A DNA stretch of 64,000 nt from Planotetraspora thailandica (GTDB lineage: Bacteria > Actinomycetota > Actinomycetes > Streptosporangiales > Streptosporangiaceae), in NCBI RefSeq assembly GCF_016863335.1, contig NZ_BOOR01000050.1, positions 1 to 64,000 of the forward strand, written 5' to 3'. A program made the translations under genes and the position numbers. Positions 53,501-61,694 of the stretch are shown piece after piece (positions within the stretch are counted from its first letter, which is position 1; every line of letters begins with the position of its first letter). Under the pieces are notes generated by a model, which saw only the letters and a list, made by a program, of their open reading frames with translations, was not told where the DNA came from and did not search any database.

Positions 53501-53866
53501 ACGGCTCCCCGCGACGCGATCCGGTTGCTGGTGCTGGCCGAGCGGTTCGCGTACAACAGCAGCATGCCCAGCATGACCTTCGGGCGGATCGAACCGCACG
53601 CGGAGTGGGCCGCGCCCGGGATGATCGCCGCCGTGCGGGCCGAATACGGCGATCGACGCGGCCCCGACCTGCTGGATGAGGCGCGGAACCTTCTCGAGCA
53701 GGTCTCCGGCCATGCCGGGCGGAGGTCACATGTGCCGCTTGTAGCTGCGTACCGACAGCGGCGCGAAGATCGCCATGACGATCAGGCACGCCAGGATCGT
53801 CCAGGCCACCTCTCCGCTGACGACAGCGCGGTTGGCGAGGTCGCGGGCGGCCGTGACCAGGTGTGA
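50573..53866 (+). CDS. SARP-like regulator with BTAD, NB-ARC and TPR domains
   Basis: The 1097-residue protein begins with a short winged-helix segment (about 1-85, with LLAVLAMHGRTGVGDERLVEELWPDEAPAN) and a BTAD domain (about 90-240, ending GLVARLGTEPGPGLARVYAELL), as in AfsR-type regulators. An NB-ARC ATPase follows: P-loop GPGGLGKTRLAH near residue 275, LLILDNCEHV as Walker B, and GLPLAIELAAA as the GLPL motif. The TPR-type end reaches about residue 1030. Such proteins activate secondary-metabolite or transport genes on an ATP-gated signal. The last 47 codons run antisense into the permease gene at 53726, so the stop may have drifted. GTG start. Confidence 0.87.
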   Translation: MSPALVLLDGVRWRGLRVVGDRAQTLLAVLAMHGRTGVGDERLVEELWPDEAPANPTKALQVVVSRTRAATCADVVERIPRGYRLGLPPGEVDALLLGALVDQARAALGEDDMALAGRRAEEAMGLMAGGLDGATGALAELRRVAAEWVAEARRVTAIARGRSGAHEGALPLLEEVAADRPYDEELLACLLRSEAAVRGAAAALERYERYRAGLVARLGTEPGPGLARVYAELLAADRPVREGILFDGSSLLGRDGDIRAVHALVQTNRVVSIIGPGGLGKTRLAHVIGRNAAQPVAHFVELVGVSSPEGVVGEVGSALGVRDSVSGRRALTAEQRSDVRARIAQHLDQAPALLILDNCEHVIEAVADLVAFLSVTTRDLRVLITSRAPLSIPAERVYLLGELPTGDAVELFRQRATAARPGVRIDEGTVEEVVARLDGLPLAIELAAAKVRVMSVEEIARRLADRFALLRGGNRTAPDRHQTLLAVIDWSWNLLDEPERQALRWLSLFGDGFCLAAAEHVLGPDALHVVDALTEQSLLSVREATYGLRYRMLETVREFGRMRLKEAGEEAPARAAQRAWATAYALEHASELFGPAQFAAVDALRAEESNLADLLRQALGEPDPVTTVQLLAGVGALWSVRGDHSRILVHRDAIAKAITGWVPPPYIVEVTRAALLITIMNTMIITDRPGGPLRDLLRTLPTSEGADPRVTAMATVVLACDTADEADLRRRLAELCRSADPDVAFAATQTSVHVLENAGDAIGAIEAAERTLRMLRADEGPWFGAIMHALLAHLVMQLGDRRRAVEHARTAIPVLSRLGATDDETQLRVVLLISALADGDLDIAEAELAEITRISDNEAALGGVAIVSLCAAELALARDETAAALAEYRLAVQRARDLRLPGVQHGELTPWTIITESVTLAAYAYHAPPEHVWYGEELFSAVRGYDLLGLRIPVLDYPLCGSMLFALGAWGLLRGATAPRDAIRLLVLAERFAYNSSMPSMTFGRIEPHAEWAAPGMIAAVRAEYGDRRGPDLLDEARNLLEQVSGHAGRRSHVPLVAAYRQRREDRHDDQARQDRPGHLSADDSAVGEVAGGRDQV

Positions 53867-54562
53867 GACCGGGTTGACCCGTACGAACGCGGCCAGCCAG
53901 CCGGGCAGGGTGTCGATGGGGACGAACGCGTTCGACAGGAACGTCAAGGGGAACAAGATCATCATAGAGATGCCCTGCACGGCCTGGGCGCTCCGGGCGA
54001 TGGTGCCGACCCAGGTGAAGATCCAGGCCAGCGACCAGCCTGTGCAAATCGCCAGCAGGATCGCGGCGAGCACGCCGCCCGCTCCGCCGCCCGGGCGGTA
54101 GCCCATGACCAGACCCATGGAGAAGGTCAGAGTGGCCGCGATCGTGTAGCGCAGCAGGTCGGCCACCATCGGGCCGGCGAGCGGCGCGATCCGGGCGATC
54201 GGCAACGACTTGAACCGGTCGAAGACGCCCTTCTCCATGTCCTCGCGGAGTTGCGTGCCCGTGGCCATGCACGTCGTCAGCACGGTCTGGGCGAGGATGC
54301 CGGGGATCATCAGGGGGAGGTAGCTCTCGACGTCGCCGGCGATGGCGCCGCCGAAGATGAAGGCGAACATCGCGGTGAACAGGATGGGCTGCAACGCCAC
54401 GTCGAAGAACTGCTCCGGGTTGCGGCGCATCTTCTTGAGCGCCCGCCACGCCATCGTCAGGGTCTGGCCGAGCGTCTCCGCCATGGAGACGTGCCGCCGG
54501 GCGGCCGCCACGCGTTCGGCGGCCCGGACCGCCTCGCGGGCGGGTGCGATCACAGTGCTCAT
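53726..54562 (-). CDS. ABC-2 permease, DrrB type
   Basis: The 278-residue protein has six membrane segments, with the DrrB-like start LGQTLTMAWRALKKMRRNPEQFFDVALQPILFT and the ABC-2 loop REDMEKGVFDRFKSLPIARIAPLAGP. The C-terminal pair WLAAFVRVNPVSHLVTAARDL and segment after it close the fold. Its ATG overlaps the ATPase stop by 4 bases. It forms the membrane half of a drug or lipid exporter. Its 3' end overlaps the BTAD regulator gene on the other strand by 141 bases. Confidence 0.93.
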   Translation of the reverse strand: MSTVIAPAREAVRAAERVAAARRHVSMAETLGQTLTMAWRALKKMRRNPEQFFDVALQPILFTAMFAFIFGGAIAGDVESYLPLMIPGILAQTVLTTCMATGTQLREDMEKGVFDRFKSLPIARIAPLAGPMVADLLRYTIAATLTFSMGLVMGYRPGGGAGGVLAAILLAICTGWSLAWIFTWVGTIARSAQAVQGISMMILFPLTFLSNAFVPIDTLPGWLAAFVRVNPVSHLVTAARDLANRAVVSGEVAWTILACLIVMAIFAPLSVRSYKRHM

Positions 54563-55578
54563 CGGTTCTCCTCCATGCCGGTCTCGTCGTCCGTCTCGTG
54601 GCCGGTGAGGGCGAGGAACACCTCGTCCAGGCTGGGCTTGGCCACGCTCACCGAGGAGATCGACACCCCGGCGGTGCGCAGCGCGATCAGTACGTCCGCG
54701 GCCAGGTCGGCCTGGTCGAGGGCGACGTTGAGGCGGCCCTGCTCCGGGCTGAGGACCGGGTCGGAGCCGAGGACGCGTCGCACGACCTCCACGGCGGCGG
54801 GCACCTCGCCCGGCTCGGCGAGCAGCAACTGGAGGGTGGAGTTGCCGACCGCGGTCTTCAACTCGTCGGGGGTGCCTTCGGCGACTTTGCGGCCGCGGTC
54901 GATGACGGCGACGCGATCGGCGAGCTGGTCGGCCTCGTCCAGATATTGCGTGGTCAACAGCACCGTGCACCCGTCGGCGACCAGACCGCGGATGGTGTCC
55001 CACATCTGGCCGCGCGTGCGCGGATCGAGACCGGTGGTCGGCTCGTCGAGGAAGATCAGCGGTGGCCGGGTGATCAGGCTGGCCGCCAGGTCGAGGCGCC
55101 GACGCATGCCGCCGGAGAATTGCGCGATCGGTTTGTCGGCGGCCTCCTCCAGGCCGAACTGGCCCAGCAGCTCGGTGGCGATGCGCCGGGCCTGTGGCGC
55201 GGCGATGCCCTGCAGGCGGCTGAAGAGCCAGAGGTTCTCGCGGGCAGTCAGGTTCTCGTCGACCGACGCGTACTGTCCCGTGACGCCGACCAGCTGGCGG
55301 ATCACGTGCGGGTTGCCGGCCACGTCGACCCCGAAGATCTCGGCACGGCCCGCGTCGATCTTCAACAGGGTGGCCAGCATTCGTAGCGTGGTGGTCTTGC
55401 CGGCGCCGTTCGGGCCGAGGACGCCGAAGATCTCACCGGGGCGTACGTTCAGGTCGATCCCGTCGACGGCTCGGTGCTCGCCGAACGTCTTCATCAGCCC
55501 TTCCGCACGTACGGCCAGATCGGCGCCCTCGTTGGGGGCCGGGCCACCCCCGGTACGTCCGAGTTCTGTGATGCTCAT
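54559..55578 (-). CDS. ABC exporter ATP-binding protein, DrrA type
   Basis: The 339-residue protein has VLGPNGAGKTTTLRMLATLL as Walker A, QFSGGMRRRLDLAASLI as the signature, LIFLDEPTTGLDPRTRGQMW as Walker B, and the DrrA C-terminal part with KPSLDEVFLALTGHE. It matches daunorubicin-resistance type ATPases, which export amphipathic drugs. The ATG at 55578 was used; the longer frame from 55734 lacks conservation. It is followed by the permease in an ATGA overlap. The BTAD regulator next door may control this exporter. Confidence 0.92.
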   Translation of the reverse strand: MSITELGRTGGGPAPNEGADLAVRAEGLMKTFGEHRAVDGIDLNVRPGEIFGVLGPNGAGKTTTLRMLATLLKIDAGRAEIFGVDVAGNPHVIRQLVGVTGQYASVDENLTARENLWLFSRLQGIAAPQARRIATELLGQFGLEEAADKPIAQFSGGMRRRLDLAASLITRPPLIFLDEPTTGLDPRTRGQMWDTIRGLVADGCTVLLTTQYLDEADQLADRVAVIDRGRKVAEGTPDELKTAVGNSTLQLLLAEPGEVPAAVEVVRRVLGSDPVLSPEQGRLNVALDQADLAADVLIALRTAGVSISSVSVAKPSLDEVFLALTGHETDDETGMEENR

Positions 55579-55785
55579 GGCTTCACTCTGCGCGGCGCCG
55601 GTTTCACGGCGCCCTCGACCGGGTTTCACCGGGTGCTCCGCGGATTCGCTTTTCATCATTCCGGCGAAGCAAGCCAGTTCACCTCCGACACGGAGTATGA
55701 GAAGCGTCGGCGGGAGTGCGGCGGTCTGGTTCATTCGGTTGCGAGGGCGGCCGCGTTTGCGGCCGCCCCGCGAGAACGTCGGGAC

Positions 55786-56379
55786 TTACGCCGCTGACCG
55801 TCGTGCCGTGACTGTCGGGCCCGCGACCGTCTGGTGCGTCTTCGAGCCCACGAACAGGGCGATCCCAACGGCGAGGAGCAGCAGGTTGGTCGCCAGGTCG
55901 ACGATGTTGGTCAGCAGGTCGTGGCGGTCGCTCTGGGCGAAGGTGAGCAGGAAGCCTCCGACCCCGTAAGCGAGCGGCGCCCATCGACGGCCGCTCGGCA
56001 GGTCGGCCCTGCGCGCGATGAGGATTCCCGCCACGAGCGCCACGAGCGTCGACCCGAGACCGCCTATCGGCAGGAGCACGTTGTCCTGGCCGGTCGTGAG
56101 CATGACGATCCCGCCGATGCTCAGCAGCACCCAGCCGACCGGCCACAGAGCCAGCGTGATCCGGGACGGCAGGCCGGGCCCTGCTTCCTTCAACAGGGCG
56201 AGGCCTGTGGTGAGCACGGCCGTGGCGACGCAGGTGATGTCGCCGAGCGTGTTCCCGATGTACCAGGAGGTCGTCGTGTCCGCCGGGTCGCCGAGCATGA
56301 CGGCCCACCCGGCGAGGGAGAACAGGCAGCCGGCGATGCCGACGGCGCCGAAGACGCGTGTGCGGGAGGAGTGGTGCAT
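55786..56379 (-). CDS. Hypothetical membrane protein with about six segments
   Basis: No named family is recognised. The 197-residue protein shows about six hydrophobic segments (for example VFGAVGIAGCLFSLAGWAVM, SRITLALWPVGWVLLSIGG, LVALVAGILIA, LATNLLLLAVGIALFVGS) joined by short loops. AAAGGATCGAC precedes the ATG. It and the smaller protein at 56437 lie on one strand upstream of the DrrAB genes and may belong to one transcription unit. Confidence 0.78.
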   Translation of the reverse strand: MHHSSRTRVFGAVGIAGCLFSLAGWAVMLGDPADTTTSWYIGNTLGDITCVATAVLTTGLALLKEAGPGLPSRITLALWPVGWVLLSIGGIVMLTTGQDNVLLPIGGLGSTLVALVAGILIARRADLPSGRRWAPLAYGVGGFLLTFAQSDRHDLLTNIVDLATNLLLLAVGIALFVGSKTHQTVAGPTVTARRSAA

Positions 56380-56436
56380 GTCGATCCTTTCTGCGGCGGC
56401 CGCGGCGGGCCGTCCGGTAGGGGTGACGAACGGGTG

Positions 56437-56802
56437 TCAGGTGATCGGGTGGGCCGTGAGCAGCAGCACCGCGACGACCAGGGCGACGACGAGCCGCGCG
56501 GCGGAGACGATGACGTCGAACGGAGGGACCGCCGGGAGCACGAACGCCGGCACACCGGTCACCGCCGTCAGCGCCTGGGTGGACACGACCGTGTTGCGGG
56601 CCCAGACCACTCCGCGCCACGCCGGTGGAATCGCTGCGAGGGTGAGGAGGGCGAATCCGAGAACCACCGCCGTCACGATGGATTCGGACGGCAGCCGATG
56701 GACGGATACGGCGACGTCCGAACCGGCGCATATCGCCGCGATGACGAACCCCCACCGTGCCGTGCCCGGGATCGGCGCCTTGCCAGGGCCGGCGTCGCGC
56801 AT
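56437..56802 (-). CDS. Hypothetical small membrane protein
   Basis: The 121-residue protein has about three hydrophobic segments (WGFVIAAICAGSDVAVSV, IVTAVVLGFALLTLAAI, and LVVALVVAVLLLTAHPI). CGAAAGGAATC precedes the ATG. It lies 57 bases upstream of the six-segment protein on the same strand; the pair diverges from the NarL-type response regulator at 56991, and may be that regulator's target. Function unknown. Confidence 0.75.
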   Translation of the reverse strand: MRDAGPGKAPIPGTARWGFVIAAICAGSDVAVSVHRLPSESIVTAVVLGFALLTLAAIPPAWRGVVWARNTVVSTQALTAVTGVPAFVLPAVPPFDVIVSAARLVVALVVAVLLLTAHPIT

Positions 56803-56990
56803 CGCATGATTCCTTTCGGGTGGCGTGGGACATCAGTCTGCGAAGCCGGACGGCATGCGCGAATGAGTCGGCCTTCCTGAGAGGGCTCGCCGGAGCGGGA
56901 GAGATTCCCGGCGGAATCGGGAACGCCGTCCTACGACGGCCGTGATCGTGCGCCTTACGGCGCCACGTCGGTGATCGCCATACTGTGCGC

Positions 56991-57650
56991 ATGGACACAG
57001 ATCGCGACACTCCCGCAGCCATACGGGTGCTCCTCGCCGACGATCACCCGGCGCTACGGCGTGGACTCGCGCTTCTGCTCGAGACACTTCCGGGCATCGA
57101 GGTCGTGGCACATGCCGGGGACGGCGAGGTGACGCTGCGGGAGATCGCGCTGCACCGCCCGGATGTGGTCGTCATGGATCTGCACATGCCCGTGATGGAC
57201 GGTGTGGCGACGACCGAGAGGGTGGTCCGCGACTACCCGGGTACGGCGGTCCTGGTCCTGACGATGGTCAGCGAGGACACGATGGTGACCGAGGCGCTCC
57301 GGGCGGGCGCCCGCGGCTACCTGCTGAAGACGGCCGAGTCCGATGAGATCGAGCGCGCGATCCGGGCGGTGGCCGCGGGTGACGCGATCTTCTCCCAGGC
57401 GGTCGCGGGACGCCTCATCGACCGGCTGTCGGCGCGGGAGCCGCCTCTCCCCCAGTTGTCCCCCCGTGAGCGCGAGGTGCTGGACGAGGTGGCCACAGGA
57501 GCGACCAACGGTGCGATCGCGCTGCGGTTGCACCTGTCGCACAAGACGGTCGCCAACCACGTCTCGGCGATCTTACTGAAGCTCGGCGTCGCGACCCGTG
57601 GTCAGGCCATCGTGATCGCCAAGGACGCCGGCCTGGGTCGACGTGGCTGA
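56991..57650 (+). CDS. NarL-family response regulator
   Basis: The 219-residue protein has a receiver domain (about 10-130) with Asp17/Asp18 in LLADDHPAL, phospho-acceptor Asp63 in VVVMDLHMPVMDG and the Lys in GYLLKTAES. The C-terminal LuxR helix-turn-helix reads LSPREREVLDEVATGATNGAIALRLHLSHKTVANHVS. It is the partner of the kinase that begins 8 bases before its stop. ATG at 56991 was chosen over the GTG two codons upstream. The neighbouring divergent membrane genes are candidate targets. Confidence 0.93.
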   Translation: MDTDRDTPAAIRVLLADDHPALRRGLALLLETLPGIEVVAHAGDGEVTLREIALHRPDVVVMDLHMPVMDGVATTERVVRDYPGTAVLVLTMVSEDTMVTEALRAGARGYLLKTAESDEIERAIRAVAAGDAIFSQAVAGRLIDRLSAREPPLPQLSPREREVLDEVATGATNGAIALRLHLSHKTVANHVSAILLKLGVATRGQAIVIAKDAGLGRRG

Positions 57651-59634
57651 CATACGTACCCGCCCCCGCGTCATCGTGGTGGGCGTCGTCGGCGCCGTTC
57701 TGACCGCCATCGCGATCGTCTTCGCCAACATGGCCGGCGTCTCCTGGCGGGACTGGGTGGACACCTACGCGATCACCAACATCGTGTTCGGCATCGGGTT
57801 CATCGTGCCCGCCTTGATCATCGGGTGGTACCGGCCGGGTCACCGGGTCGGCACATTGTTCATGATCAGCGGACTGGGGCATCTGGTAACCGCAGCCAGT
57901 GGCATGCTGCTGACCTACGGGCTCCAACACGGCTGGCCCCTGCCGCCGGAGCGCACGTTGGTCACCTTCTACTTCGCGGGCTGGCAGCTGGGGATCGGCT
58001 TCCTCGCCAACATCGCGTTGCTGCTCTTCCCAGACGGCCGCCTGCCGTCCCGCCGCTGGCTCCCCGTCCTGTGGCTGACGATCGCCGCCGGGCTGTACGA
58101 AACCGTGAGCAGCGTCCTGTCGACCGGCACGTTCTTCGGCCACCCCGGCGTGACGTCGATTCTCAACGTGGGCCTCGTCCAGCCCAACCTCGCCGACACG
58201 GTCTTCGAGCTCCTGTTCATCCCCCTGAACATCGCGTGGGTCACGGCGCTCGTCGTCCGGTACCGGCGCGGCGACGAGCGGACGAAGCGGCAGCTGCTGT
58301 GGCTCATCCTGGCGCTGATCGCCATGATCGTGCTCAACACCCAGCGCTGGATCACCGGCGACGGGCCGATCCTCCTGCTGCTGTCGTTCGTGATGATCCC
58401 GCTGGCCGTTGGTGTGGCGATCGTGCGCCACCAGCTGTTCGACATCCGGCTGGTGTTGTCCCGCACGCTCCTCTACGGCCTGACCCTGACCGTGATCGTC
58501 GCCGTGTACGCCGGCCTCGTCGCCGCGTTCTCCCTGTTCGTTCCCCCCACCGCCGAACGGGGCGCCCAAACCGGCGCGGCGATCCTGGTGGCGATCGGAT
58601 TCACGCCCGTACGGCTGCTGATGCGGCGCCTCACCGATCGTGCCTTCTACGGCGGCCGGTCGGACCCCGCCCGCACCGCGCAGCAGATCGGGCAGACGCT
58701 GCATCACGAGGACGACCTCGGCGGCGTGCTCGACCGCACCCGCGTCGCCCTGCGCATCCCGTGGATCGCGTTGCACACGGCGGACGGCGCCCTCCTCGCC
58801 CAGGCCGGCACGTCCCAGGAGGGCACGACCGAGGAGGTCGCCTTGCGGTACCGCGGCGACCAGGTCGGGACGGTCCGCGTCGAACTGCGCCGGGGTGAAC
58901 GGCGCCTGCACACCGCCGACCGCGACACGCTCGGCCTGATAGGCACGCCGCTCGCGGTCGCGCTGCACGCGCTGCAGTTGACCGAGCAGGTGCGCCAGGC
59001 CCGCGTCGCCACCGTCGAGGCCGCGGGAGCGGAGCGCGTGCGCCTGCAGCGTGAGCTTCACGACGGCCTCGGCCCTTCGCTGACCAGCGTGGCGTTCCGC
59101 GCCGACGCGGCGTCCAACCTGCTCAGGTCCGACGTCGAGGCCGCCGGTCGGCTGATCGGCGAGGTTCGCACAGACCTGCGAGCGGTCATCGACGACGTAC
59201 GGAACATCGTTTACGGCCTGCGCCCCATGGAACTGGATCGGCTCGGCCTCGACGGTGCCCTGCGCGAACACGTGGCAGCCGTCCCCACGCAGTCTGAGCG
59301 AGAGATCTCCATCGAAGTCGAGGCACCCCATCCCATGCCCGCCCTCTCCCCGGCGGTCGAACTCGCGGCATACCGGATCGCGAAGGAGGCACTGACGAAC
59401 GTGCTCCGCCACTCCAGCGCCCGCAACTGCCGAATCTCGCTGCGCGTCGACGGCAACCTGCACATCGATGTGAGCGACGACGGAGGCAAGCCCGCCACGT
59501 GGCGCCCCGGCGTCGGACTTCGATCAATCGCCGAACGTGCGGAGGAACTCGGCGGCACCGCCACTGTGGGACCGGCCGCCAACGGGTGGCAGGTCACCGC
59601 TTGTATTCCGATCCACGACAGCATGGATCTCTAG
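57643..59634 (+). CDS. NarX/DesK-type sensor histidine kinase with multi-segment membrane sensor
   Basis: The 663-residue protein has about nine or ten membrane segments in residues 1-320, then a GAF-like linker (about 345-450) and a HisKA_3 domain with His473 in LQRELHDGLGPSLTS. The HATPase_c region has ELAAYRIAKEALTNVLRHSSARNCRI (N box) and the G1-type DVSDDGGKP and G2-type GVGLRSIAERAEELGGT. It phosphorylates the NarL-type regulator, whose gene it overlaps by 8 bases. The GTG start is inside the regulator gene. Its stop CTAG is shared, on the other strand, with that of the acyltransferase. Confidence 0.93.
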   Translation: MADIRTRPRVIVVGVVGAVLTAIAIVFANMAGVSWRDWVDTYAITNIVFGIGFIVPALIIGWYRPGHRVGTLFMISGLGHLVTAASGMLLTYGLQHGWPLPPERTLVTFYFAGWQLGIGFLANIALLLFPDGRLPSRRWLPVLWLTIAAGLYETVSSVLSTGTFFGHPGVTSILNVGLVQPNLADTVFELLFIPLNIAWVTALVVRYRRGDERTKRQLLWLILALIAMIVLNTQRWITGDGPILLLLSFVMIPLAVGVAIVRHQLFDIRLVLSRTLLYGLTLTVIVAVYAGLVAAFSLFVPPTAERGAQTGAAILVAIGFTPVRLLMRRLTDRAFYGGRSDPARTAQQIGQTLHHEDDLGGVLDRTRVALRIPWIALHTADGALLAQAGTSQEGTTEEVALRYRGDQVGTVRVELRRGERRLHTADRDTLGLIGTPLAVALHALQLTEQVRQARVATVEAAGAERVRLQRELHDGLGPSLTSVAFRADAASNLLRSDVEAAGRLIGEVRTDLRAVIDDVRNIVYGLRPMELDRLGLDGALREHVAAVPTQSEREISIEVEAPHPMPALSPAVELAAYRIAKEALTNVLRHSSARNCRISLRVDGNLHIDVSDDGGKPATWRPGVGLRSIAERAEELGGTATVGPAANGWQVTACIPIHDSMDL

Positions 59635-60992
59635 GATCTGTTTGAGCTGACCAGGGAGCGATCCTCGTGGGCGCCGCCTTCTGGAGGCGGCCCGTGCCGC
59701 TCCCGCTCGTCGGCGGCGCGGGTGAGGCGGCGTCCGAGACGCTGGGCGGGTTTCTCGACGAAGCGGTAGCTCAGCGCGGCACAGCCGATCACCGTCGTGA
59801 AGAGCGCCGCCTCCCACGCCACCCGCACCAGGAGGGGGATCCCGGAAGGATCCACGGTCAGCCTCCTGACGATCTGCAGGATCAAGGGGTGCAGCAGATA
59901 GATGGAGTAACTCACCAGGCCGAGCCACACGAGAAAGGGCCAAATCGTACGGCGGCGCAGGGCGAGGGCGGCGGCGAACGTCAGCCACGCCGCGACGACG
60001 GCGGTGGACCAACTCCACTCGAACGCGTACTGTGCGGCCTCCGACATGCCCCACCCAGGCCCGAACATCACCGCCGCGCCAACGGAGAGGATGGGCACCA
60101 GACCGATCGTCCACCGCGTTCCGCCCCATCGCGCGGGCGACCGCTGCATGCGGTAGACGGCGGTCCCGCCGAACATGGTGGCCAGGAGGATCAGGCTCTC
60201 CCACGCGCCTACTCTGCTGTTGAGGGTGAGGAGTATGAGCGCGAGGGCGGCTATGAGGGCGGCGCCGAGCCGCCGTATGTCATGGTTCGCACTGAGGGTG
60301 GCGACGATCCCGCCGAGGAGCGCGACGGTCGTGACCCCCACCACGCTCTGCCCCATGGTGTGGGACAGCCAGCCCGCCGGCGCGAGGGCGCCGGCTATGA
60401 GTGCGCACACCGCGAACGTCAGCGAGATGCGGGTGCCGACCCGGTGCACGCCGAACACGAACATCGCGGTCACGAGCAGGTAGAACGCCATCTCGTACGA
60501 GAGGGTCCAGAAGACGTTGACGACGCTGGGCACCTGGAGCAGGTCCTGCAGCATCGTCACGTGCGCCAGTGTGAACGTCATCGGATGCTGCGCAGCCTGA
60601 GCGGGCAGGACGGAATAGACGCCGACGGCGCCGAACACGGTGCCGACCATCGCTGCCAGCGCCCACAAGGGGTAGAGGCGAAAAAAGCGCGTGATCCAAA
60701 AGCCCCGCACATTGCCTCGGCGTTCTATCGAGATCGGTATCACGTATCCGCTGACCAGGAAGAACACCAGCACGCCGTACTGTCCGAAGTCGAACCACGG
60801 GCTGACCGATCGCCGGATCTCGGGCAGCAGGGCGTCCAGCGAGTGCTCGAAGACGACGATCAGCGCGGCGAGCCCGCGTAAGGCGTCAAGCCAGGATTGC
60901 CGGGCGCCTTGGGACCTCTGGGGCGAGAGGGTGGAGCGGGTTGCGACGTGCATCCGGCCTACGGTGTCCCGGATCTCTGCTTCCTTGGCCAC
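59631..60992 (-). CDS. Acyltransferase-3 family membrane protein (OafA-like)
   Basis: The 453-residue protein has the family start SWLDALRGLAALIVVFEHS, where Arg-Gly and His are conserved, and a second block GQYGVLVFFLVSGYVIPIS, RRGNVRGFWITRFFRLYPLW. About ten membrane segments follow and the tail is charged and cytosolic. Such enzymes O-acylate sugars or antibiotics. GTG at 60992 was used; an ATG at 60953 is the alternative, as neither has a strong ribosome site. A perfect 19-bp palindrome lies just upstream. Its 3' end overlaps the kinase gene by 4 bases. Confidence 0.88.
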   Translation of the reverse strand: MAKEAEIRDTVGRMHVATRSTLSPQRSQGARQSWLDALRGLAALIVVFEHSLDALLPEIRRSVSPWFDFGQYGVLVFFLVSGYVIPISIERRGNVRGFWITRFFRLYPLWALAAMVGTVFGAVGVYSVLPAQAAQHPMTFTLAHVTMLQDLLQVPSVVNVFWTLSYEMAFYLLVTAMFVFGVHRVGTRISLTFAVCALIAGALAPAGWLSHTMGQSVVGVTTVALLGGIVATLSANHDIRRLGAALIAALALILLTLNSRVGAWESLILLATMFGGTAVYRMQRSPARWGGTRWTIGLVPILSVGAAVMFGPGWGMSEAAQYAFEWSWSTAVVAAWLTFAAALALRRRTIWPFLVWLGLVSYSIYLLHPLILQIVRRLTVDPSGIPLLVRVAWEAALFTTVIGCAALSYRFVEKPAQRLGRRLTRAADERERHGPPPEGGAHEDRSLVSSNRS

Positions 60993-60999
60993 TTCGTAA

Positions 61000-61018
61000 C
61001 ACTATTGGCACAATAGTG
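61000..61018. promoter_or_regulatory. Perfect 19-bp palindrome upstream of the acyltransferase
   Basis: CACTATTG and CAATAGTG flank a 3-base centre GCA. It starts 8 bases from the acyltransferase start codon in AT-rich DNA, so it would cover the promoter or transcription start. The regulator that binds it is not evident. Confidence 0.62.
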
Positions 61019-61063
61019 ATGATAAGTACCAATTGCCCCATAATGCCCAAGAGGTTGTGCGGC

Positions 61064-61591
61064 TCAGGCGTCGGGCCGCCGGCCTGCCTCGCTGAGCAAC
61101 CGGCCGCCGAGTTCGGTCCGCGAGTAGAGCACCTGCCGACCCTCCCGGCGTGAGGTGAGCAGCCCGACGGCGCGCAGCGCCTGGAGGTGCACGCTGAGCG
61201 TCGGTGCGGAGAGCGCCATCTGGGTGGCGGCCTGGGTGGTCGACATCGGCAGGTCGAGCTGGGCCAGCAGGGCGGCCCGGGTATGCCCGAGGACGCCGGC
61301 GAGCGCCGAGCCGGTTTGCTCGGGGTGCTCCTCCCAGAGCCGGCCGAGGCCGCGCGGCACTAGGAAGTCGGGGATGTAGCCCTCCGGACGCACCAGCGCC
61401 CGCAGCAGGTCGAGGTCGCGCTCGCGCAGCCGGCCCGCTCGCTCGGCGAACCTGTCGATCCAGGGACGGTGCAGGTGCCGTCCCTGCCTGCGGGCGGCCA
61501 GCGTACGCAGGCTGGCGACGGTCTCCATGAGGGGCGAGACGGCGAAGCGCACGCGGGTCAAGTCCGCCGCCGTGAAGTGCAGGTGGATCAC
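61064..61591 (-). CDS. ArsR-family winged-helix regulator
   Basis: The 175-residue protein begins VIHLHFTAADLTRVRFAVSP, the common start of actinobacterial DUF5937/ArsR proteins, and ends with a winged helix: MSTTQAATQMALSAPTLSVHLQALRAVGLLTSRREGRQVLYSRTELG. GTG at 61591 has GAGAGGG 7 bases upstream; a longer frame from 61648 lacks one and would cover the palindrome at 61607-61626. It diverges from a RibD-fold reductase gene, its likely target. No metal-binding cysteine motif is seen. Confidence 0.86.
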   Translation of the reverse strand: MIHLHFTAADLTRVRFAVSPLMETVASLRTLAARRQGRHLHRPWIDRFAERAGRLRERDLDLLRALVRPEGYIPDFLVPRGLGRLWEEHPEQTGSALAGVLGHTRAALLAQLDLPMSTTQAATQMALSAPTLSVHLQALRAVGLLTSRREGRQVLYSRTELGGRLLSEAGRRPDA

Positions 61592-61606
61592 GCGGCCGCC
61601 CTCTCG

Positions 61607-61626
61607 GATTAGGTCTGCGCCTAATC
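61607..61626. promoter_or_regulatory. Operator palindrome GATTAGG-N6-CCTAATC
   Basis: Seven-base perfect arms and a 6-base spacer lie between the ArsR and reductase starts (61591 and 61695). The length and symmetry suit an ArsR dimer. Its place outside the gene supports the GTG start at 61591. Confidence 0.65.
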
Positions 61627-61694
61627 GTCGCATTGTGGGCGACGCCACTGCAGACTTGGGGACATCAACCGCTGATCATGAGAGGACATCGAAG

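Noticed and set aside
50573-53866. The NB-ARC protein as a STAND-type antiphage defence gene
   Set aside because: It has BTAD and a short winged-helix start as in AfsR-type regulators, no effector domain, and sits beside an exporter rather than defence genes.
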